From Bacteroidales bacterium (GTDB taxonomy: Bacteria; Bacteroidota; Bacteroidia; Bacteroidales; UBA7960), in contig PWNO01000098.1 of the NCBI GenBank assembly GCA_003557765.1, positions 1 to 28,051 on the forward strand: a stretch of DNA of 28,051 nucleotides, read 5' to 3'. The notes beneath the pieces were generated by a model. The model saw nothing but the letters and a program-made list of their open reading frames with translations, had not been told where the DNA came from and made no database searches. The first letter of the stretch is position 1; the number at the start of each line of letters is the position of its first letter. Below, in pieces: positions 22,989 to 28,051 of the stretch. Position numbers and translations under genes: made by a program.

Positions 22989-24833
22989 ATGGCTAATAAA
23001 CAAGATATTCGCGAGCTGGAAGATGTGGTGGTTAAGTTTGTGGGTGACTCCGGCGATGGGATGCAGTTAACAGGGACGATTTTTTCTGATGTAGCCGCGT
23101 TGGCTGGCAATGACCTGGCTACCTTCCCTGACTTTCCCGCCGAGATACGCGCACCACATAACACCATTGCCGGCGTTAGTGGTTTTCAGATGCACATGGG
23201 TTCAAGAAAGATTTACACGCCTGGTGACATGTGCGATGTCATCGTGGCCATGAACCCGGCTTCGTTAAAAGCTAATCTCAAATGGGCCAAGCCGGGAACG
23301 ACCCTGGTGATCGATTCTTCTACCTTTGATGAGAAGGCTATTGGCAAGGCTGGTTATACGGAGAGTCCGCTGGAAGATGGGTCCCTTGATGACTACCAGG
23401 TGATTAAAGCGCCCATTACTGACCTCACCAAGCAAAGCCTGGAGGAAATGGGCGTCGACAAGCGCATGGCCGAGCGAACCAAAAACATGTTCGTGTTGGG
23501 GATGCTTTTCTATCTGTTTGAGCGCGACATGGAAACCCCATTGAATTTCATCAAAAACAAATTCAAGGATAAACCCAAGGTCGTTCAGTCGAACCAACAT
23601 GCATTGAAAGCCGGTTACGACTATGCAAGTACCGCTGAAGATATCAAAGTCCGTTACCGCGTGCCTGCCGCTCCCCTGGAAAAGGGCACATACCGCAACA
23701 TCACTGGTAACGTGGCGACTGCCTGGGGGCTACTTGCTGCCGCTGAGCGCAGTGGAAGGCCGTTTTTCCTGGGATCTTACCCGATCACCCCTGCCACAGA
23801 GATCCTGATGGAACTTTCTGCCCAGAAGTCCCTTGGCGCCAAGGTTTTCCAAGCTGAGGATGAGATCGCAGGGATCTGCTCTGCCATTGGGGCCAGCTTT
23901 GCCGGCTCGATGGGCGTTACGACAACTTCCGGCCCCGGACTGTCGCTGAAGAGTGAGGCCCTCGGGCTGGCTGTGATTACGGAGCTGCCGCTGGTGGTTG
24001 TCAACGTGCAGCGCGCAGGTCCTTCAACAGGTATGCCCACAAAGAGCGAGCAGTCTGACCTGATGCAAGCACTCTTCGGACGCAATGGAGAAAGCCCGCT
24101 TATGGTGATGGCCGCATCCAGTCCGGCCAACTGCTTCTATTATGCTTATATGGCCAGCAAATATGCCATGGAGCACATGACACCCGTGATCCTGCTTACG
24201 GACGGATACCTGGGATTTGGCTCCGAGCTCTTCAGGGTCCCCGATGTAAATGATCTGCCTGCGATCAAGCCTCCAATGGCCGACCCCAATGACCCAAAAT
24301 ACAAACCTTACCGCCGCGATGAAAAGACACTCGTCCGCCACTGGGCAGCACCAGGCGTGGAAGGACTCAGGCACCGCATCGGCGGCCTGGAAAAAACAAA
24401 CATTGATGGCAATGTGTCGACGGACCCGCTTAACCACCAGCTGATGGTCAACATCAGGGAGGAAAAGATCAGCAGGATCGCCGATTACATTCCATTGCTT
24501 GAAGTGAATGGTGAAAAAGAAGGCGATCTGCTCGTTGTCGGATGGGGAGGCACGGAAGGGGCACTCGCCTCTACGGTCACCAGGATGCAGGATGCCGGAC
24601 ACAAAGTCAGCCACGCACAATTCAATTATATCAAGCCGCTTCCCAAAAACACCAGGGAGGTGCTTGCCAGCTACAAAAAAGTGATTGTATGTGAGCTCAA
24701 CGGCGGCCAGTTTGTCAACTACCTCAGGATGATCTACCCGGACATCCCCTTCCACCAGTACAATAAGGTACAGGGGTTGCCCTTCCATATCAAGGAGCTC
24801 ACCGAAACGTTTACCAAATTATTGGAGGAATAA
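22989..24833 (+). CDS. korA: 2-oxoglutarate (2-oxoacid):ferredoxin oxidoreductase, alpha subunit (gamma-alpha fusion)
   Basis: 614 residues from the ATG at 22989. The in-frame TTG at 22929 is less likely because it lies close to the promoter. The N-terminal ~190 residues form the gamma-type domain (VVKFVGDSGDGMQLTGTIFS and AEIRAPHNTIAGVSGFQMH). The alpha domain begins at GNVATAWGLLAAAERSG and carries GSYPITPATEIL, EDEIAGICSAIGASFAG and the typical QRAGPSTGMPTKSEQSDL. The C-terminal domain carries GWGGTEGALASTVTRMQDAG. With KorB it oxidises a 2-oxoacid, probably 2-oxoglutarate, to the acyl-CoA while reducing ferredoxin. Substrate choice rests on family resemblance. The korB ATG follows 3 nt after the stop. 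Confidence 0.93.
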   Translation: MANKQDIRELEDVVVKFVGDSGDGMQLTGTIFSDVAALAGNDLATFPDFPAEIRAPHNTIAGVSGFQMHMGSRKIYTPGDMCDVIVAMNPASLKANLKWAKPGTTLVIDSSTFDEKAIGKAGYTESPLEDGSLDDYQVIKAPITDLTKQSLEEMGVDKRMAERTKNMFVLGMLFYLFERDMETPLNFIKNKFKDKPKVVQSNQHALKAGYDYASTAEDIKVRYRVPAAPLEKGTYRNITGNVATAWGLLAAAERSGRPFFLGSYPITPATEILMELSAQKSLGAKVFQAEDEIAGICSAIGASFAGSMGVTTTSGPGLSLKSEALGLAVITELPLVVVNVQRAGPSTGMPTKSEQSDLMQALFGRNGESPLMVMAASSPANCFYYAYMASKYAMEHMTPVILLTDGYLGFGSELFRVPDVNDLPAIKPPMADPNDPKYKPYRRDEKTLVRHWAAPGVEGLRHRIGGLEKTNIDGNVSTDPLNHQLMVNIREEKISRIADYIPLLEVNGEKEGDLLVVGWGGTEGALASTVTRMQDAGHKVSHAQFNYIKPLPKNTREVLASYKKVIVCELNGGQFVNYLRMIYPDIPFHQYNKVQGLPFHIKELTETFTKLLEE

Positions 24834-24836
24834 ACC

Positions 24837-25871
24837 ATGATTACATACAATAAAGTTGAAAAGTCCCCGGTAGAATTAACGAAAAAAGATTTTGTCAGCG
24901 ACCAGATGGTGAAATGGTGCCCCGGATGTGGTGCCCATGCCATTCTGGCGGCTGTAGGCAATGTGTTCCCCAGGATTGGATACCGCAAAGAGAATTTTGC
25001 CATGGTATCCGGCATTGGATGCTCTTCACGTTTCCCATATTATGTGGACACCTTTGGCTTTCACGGGATCCACGGCAGGGCAGCGGCCATTGCAAGCGGA
25101 CTGAAGATTGCCAACCCCGGCCTCAGCGTGTGGGTGGCCACCGGCGATGGTGATTCCATGGCCATTGGCGGTAACCACTTCATCCACGTGCTCCGCAGAA
25201 ATATCGACATCAACATTCTGCTCTTCAATAACAGGATCTATGGTCTGACCAAAGGACAGTTTTCGCCTACCACGCCACTGGGCGCAAAAACAAAAACTTC
25301 TCCTTACGGAACCATAGAGCACCCGTTTACCGTTTCGGGCCTCGTTATGGGAGCGCAAGGCACCTTCTTTGCCAGGGTGCCGGATAACAACATCAAGGTG
25401 ATGACGGAAGTCTTTTATGAGGCAGCCAAACACAATGGCACCGCAGTGGTGGAGATCCTGCAAAACTGCATAATATATGCTGATAAGATCCACGATATAG
25501 TCACCAACCGGGACACCCGCGATGATCGCCAGCTGTTCCTCAAGCACGGTGAACCCATGATCTTTGGCAAGGACCGTGATAAAGGCATCATCCTCAATGG
25601 TACCCATCTCGAAGTGGTGGAGATCGGCAAAAACGGCATCACCGAAGACGACATCCTCGTACACGACATGTATGCCAGGAATCCGAGCATCCACCGCATG
25701 ATAGGATGGATGAAGGCGCCCGACTTCCCGGTAGCAGTGGGCGTCATCAGGGATGCTCCTGCCGAAAGCTTTGATGAGCTTTCTGAAAAACAAATTGATG
25801 AGGCAAAGAAATACTCCAAGGTGCATACGGTAAACGATCTGCTGAGAAGCGGAAATACCTGGGAGATCTAA
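24837..25871 (+). CDS. korB: 2-oxoglutarate (2-oxoacid):ferredoxin oxidoreductase, beta subunit
   Basis: 344 residues, ATG 3 nt after the korA stop, so the two are co-translated. It is the thiamine-diphosphate subunit: WCPGCGAHAIL (Cys28, Cys31) and SGIGCSS (Cys62) supply [4Fe-4S] ligands. GDGDSMAIGGNHFIH begins at ~103, with the NNRIYGLTKGQFSPTT segment after it, and together they bind Mg-ThDP. It completes the catalytic heterodimer with KorA. The length is usual for Bacteroidota KorB. Confidence 0.94.
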   Translation: MITYNKVEKSPVELTKKDFVSDQMVKWCPGCGAHAILAAVGNVFPRIGYRKENFAMVSGIGCSSRFPYYVDTFGFHGIHGRAAAIASGLKIANPGLSVWVATGDGDSMAIGGNHFIHVLRRNIDINILLFNNRIYGLTKGQFSPTTPLGAKTKTSPYGTIEHPFTVSGLVMGAQGTFFARVPDNNIKVMTEVFYEAAKHNGTAVVEILQNCIIYADKIHDIVTNRDTRDDRQLFLKHGEPMIFGKDRDKGIILNGTHLEVVEIGKNGITEDDILVHDMYARNPSIHRMIGWMKAPDFPVAVGVIRDAPAESFDELSEKQIDEAKKYSKVHTVNDLLRSGNTWEI

Positions 25872-25918
25872 CCTGCTTTTTTATCAATAATGCAGGCCAG
25901 TCAGTGCCTGTATGACTT

Positions 25919-26872
25919 ATGCAAAAAATCGATGCGCACCTGCACGTCGACCTGCAAGGATTCGACACCGACCGGCTGATCGAATACATGAATGCGCATG
26001 ACATCGAAAAATGCTGGTTGCTGACCTGGGAGGAAAAGGATCCTCCCATCAGCAACCTGTATCAAAACCTGCCCCCCGAAGAGGTATTTAAAGCCCACGA
26101 CAAACATCCGGAGAGGATCGTGCCCTTTTACGCCCCGGATCCCAAAACGCAAAACCTGGAAGAAACCGTACAAGCGCACGTGAATAAAGGCCTCCAGGGT
26201 TGCGGCGAGCTGAAAGTGACCCACAAATGGGAAGATAAGGTTATCGGGAAATACCTTAGCGTGATCGACAAATATAAGCTGCCCTTGCTTTTTCACATGG
26301 AAGAACCCCGGATGCACTACGTGCCTGAAAAAGCCAATGCCCTGGAAAAAGTATTGGACATCTTGATGAACGGGGCCCTGAACGGCATCACCAAATATTA
26401 TCTGTCCCTCTTCTCCAAAAAAACCAGGCTGTTAAAGGATCACCTGGTAAACCACATGCAACCCTTTCCGGGCTACCTTTATGACTTCGCCAACCTGGAA
26501 GCACGTCTCCGTCAATTTCCTGATCTGGCTTTCATCGGCCATGGGCCACACTTCTGGAACAATATTTCTGACAATCCACCGGAAATTTACTTTCATGACA
26601 AAGGGCCAATTGAGCAATTTGGCGTCATAGACCGCTTACTTGAAAACTACCCCAATTTTTACTGCGACATTTCCGGGAAAAGTGGATTTAACGCCATGAA
26701 TCGCGATCATAAAAAGGCAAAACGTTTCCTGGAAAAGCACCACACAAAAATCCTTTTTGGAACAGATAACACCGGGCTACACTTTGAAGACCTGATCCGC
26801 TCCTTTAAGCTGCCGCAGGATCACATGAAAAAGATCTTCTTTGAGAACGCCGACAGCCTGACAGACGCATGA
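25919..26872 (+). CDS. Amidohydrolase-2 family (TIM-barrel metal-dependent hydrolase) protein
   Basis: 317 residues, ATG start 47 nt after korB, possibly in the same transcript. MQKIDAHLHVD gives the HxH motif (His7, His9). HMEEPRMHYVP near 137-147 and IGHGPHFWNN near 207-216 supply further histidines. FGTDNTGLHFEDLI near 280-293 has the expected late aspartate. This fits the PF04909 group, which includes ACMSD-like decarboxylases and lactone hydrolases. The true substrate is unknown. The family is diverse, so only the fold and metal site are claimed. Confidence 0.8.
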   Translation: MQKIDAHLHVDLQGFDTDRLIEYMNAHDIEKCWLLTWEEKDPPISNLYQNLPPEEVFKAHDKHPERIVPFYAPDPKTQNLEETVQAHVNKGLQGCGELKVTHKWEDKVIGKYLSVIDKYKLPLLFHMEEPRMHYVPEKANALEKVLDILMNGALNGITKYYLSLFSKKTRLLKDHLVNHMQPFPGYLYDFANLEARLRQFPDLAFIGHGPHFWNNISDNPPEIYFHDKGPIEQFGVIDRLLENYPNFYCDISGKSGFNAMNRDHKKAKRFLEKHHTKILFGTDNTGLHFEDLIRSFKLPQDHMKKIFFENADSLTDA

Positions 26873-26908
26873 GGTAGTGGCATTGCAACAATGCAGCCGA
26901 TTTTATCC

Positions 26909-26916
26909 TATCTTTG
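26909..26916 (+). promoter_or_regulatory. -7 box (TATCTTTG) for the flippase gene
   Basis: An exact TATCTTTG 18 nt before the ATG at 26934. A TTG 23 nt upstream might be a weak -33. A small perfect hairpin (GCATTG/CAATGC, 26880-26894) lies upstream, just after the amidohydrolase stop. Confidence 0.6.
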
Positions 26917-26933
26917 CATATTAACCCCTTGCT

Positions 26934-28051
26934 ATGGGCATCATTCAGCGCGACAGCTTCCGGGTGAGTGTGATCTCCTATGCCGGTGCCATCCTGGGAT
27001 ACCTGAACAAGATCTTTTTGTTCACAAACTTCCTGGACACCGGTCAGGTCGGACTGGCTAACCTGTTGGTTACCATTGCCCTGATATATGCCCAGGTTTC
27101 TGCTTTGGGGATCAGAAGTATCATCACACGCTTCTTTCCTTTTTTTCAGGATGAACACAAGCAGCACCACGGCTTCCTGTTTGGAATGGCTACCCTTGCC
27201 CTGGCCGGCTTTGTGCTCACCACACTGCTGTTTGCAGCCTTGCGCCAGCCTTTTACCCTGTTGTACCAGGAATCCAGCCCGCTACTCGTGGAATACGCCT
27301 GGTTTATTGTCCCATTGGCCCTGGCCACCCTGTTTTATAACCTGTTTGAGTCCTACCTCCGCAGTGTCTATCGGAATGTGATCCCCACGCTGGCACATGA
27401 AGTGATCCTGCGCATCGGGGTGACCGTGTCCATCACACTGTATGCATTGGGGGTGCTGAGCTTCCCGGGCTTCGTTGTCGTATATGTCATCGCCTATTGT
27501 GTGCCGCCCCTGCTCCTCATAGGGTATGCAGGACACCAGGGTTTGCTGGCTTTCAAACCCACATATTCCCGCCTGTGGAAGCGCCTGGGCAAAATCATGC
27601 TCGTCTATGGCCTCTTTACCCTGGTCACCAACCTCAGCACATTTTTGCTGGTAAGCATCGACTCGCTGATGGTAGCCAGTATGATCGACCTGGCGGCTGC
27701 CGGGATTTATACCACGATGGTGTTCATGACCTCTGTGATGCTCATTCCTTATCGCTCTATGGTCAAGGTAGCCGGCCCCCTGGTGGCCCGCTTCTGGAAA
27801 ACACGTCACATGGCTGGCATGGAAGAGGTGTATCAGAAAGCCACTGCAGGCAACCTGGTGGTCGGGGCAAGCCTCTTCCTGATCATCTGGGTCAACCTCG
27901 ATACGATTTTCCAGTTCATGGCACCGGCATATGAAGCAGGACGCTATGTCTTTCTGGTGTTGGGTATCGGAAAGCTGTTCGACATGTCTGCCGGGCTCAA
28001 TGCCACCATCCTGATGACGTCCAAAAAATACAGGTATGACCTGTTTTTTAC
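26934..28051 (+). CDS. Polysaccharide/oligosaccharide flippase (Wzx/MATE-like), 3' truncated
   Basis: It is open from the ATG at 26934 to the window end, 372 codons without a stop. The start is supported by the promoter 18 nt upstream and by the opening MGIIQRDSFRVSVISYAGAI, the usual beginning of Bacteroidota oligosaccharide flippases. Multiple hydrophobic segments follow in a regular pattern (for example ANLLVTIALIYAQVSALGI and GFLFGMATLALAGFVLTTLL), consistent with the ~12-14 helices of the Polysacc_synt/PST family. Members move lipid-linked glycans across the inner membrane. The remaining C-terminal part lies outside the window, and no glycosyltransferases are visible. Confidence 0.88.
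   Translation, partial: MGIIQRDSFRVSVISYAGAILGYLNKIFLFTNFLDTGQVGLANLLVTIALIYAQVSALGIRSIITRFFPFFQDEHKQHHGFLFGMATLALAGFVLTTLLFAALRQPFTLLYQESSPLLVEYAWFIVPLALATLFYNLFESYLRSVYRNVIPTLAHEVILRIGVTVSITLYALGVLSFPGFVVVYVIAYCVPPLLLIGYAGHQGLLAFKPTYSRLWKRLGKIMLVYGLFTLVTNLSTFLLVSIDSLMVASMIDLAAAGIYTTMVFMTSVMLIPYRSMVKVAGPLVARFWKTRHMAGMEEVYQKATAGNLVVGASLFLIIWVNLDTIFQFMAPAYEAGRYVFLVLGIGKLFDMSAGLNATILMTSKKYRYDLFF

Overview
The window looks like a chromosomal segment of a Bacteroidota (Bacteroidetes) bacterium with moderate GC. Five things support this. The exact 8-mer TATCTTTG, which fits the Bacteroidetes -7 promoter consensus TAnnTTTG, lies upstream of at least five genes in the right orientation. Shine-Dalgarno sites are largely absent. 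The two glycosidases are lipoproteins. The threonine dehydrogenase is the short SDR/epimerase-like type paired with kbl. The DnaX C-terminal tail has the form I associate with this phylum. The genus cannot be fixed from the sequence.

Layout, left to right. A 5'-truncated elbB (+) is followed by a nitroreductase (-). Next come tyrS (+), two GH13 alpha-amylase-family lipoproteins (+) and a YihY-type membrane protein (+), which ends at a bidirectional terminator. A leftward block then carries an M16 peptidase pair (an active subunit and a predicted inactive partner with an extra C-terminal domain), dnaX split over two frames, and an SDR threonine 3-dehydrogenase. A rightward block has kbl, tatD (1-nt overlap with kbl) and ansA. 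A leftward block has pruA, tatC and a 55-residue 2[4Fe-4S] ferredoxin that was recovered by hand translation. The right end carries korA-korB (2-oxoacid:ferredoxin oxidoreductase), an amidohydrolase-2 protein and a 3'-truncated polysaccharide flippase.

Metabolic logic. Tdh and Kbl convert threonine to glycine and acetyl-CoA. AnsA releases aspartate and ammonia from asparagine. PruA makes glutamate from the proline-catabolic intermediate. KorAB can oxidise 2-oxoglutarate using a ferredoxin such as the one encoded divergently beside it. The two GH13 lipoproteins suggest handling of alpha-glucans at the envelope.

Two things stand out. First, dnaX has its gamma form in the zero frame and its tau C-terminal part in the -1 frame, joined exactly at a run of ten A (slippery A AAA AAG). 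This suggests programmed frameshifting or transcriptional slippage with polarity opposite to E. coli. Second, the intergenic spaces are packed with several families of degenerate, strictly phased 7-nt or 8-nt tandem repeats (named here A to D) and a longer dispersed repeat (E). They sit in 5' leaders or touch stop codons, and the order D then A recurs in front of two unrelated genes. There is also a multi-hairpin element upstream of tatC with mutually exclusive pairings, and a REP-like palindromic element upstream of the nitroreductase.
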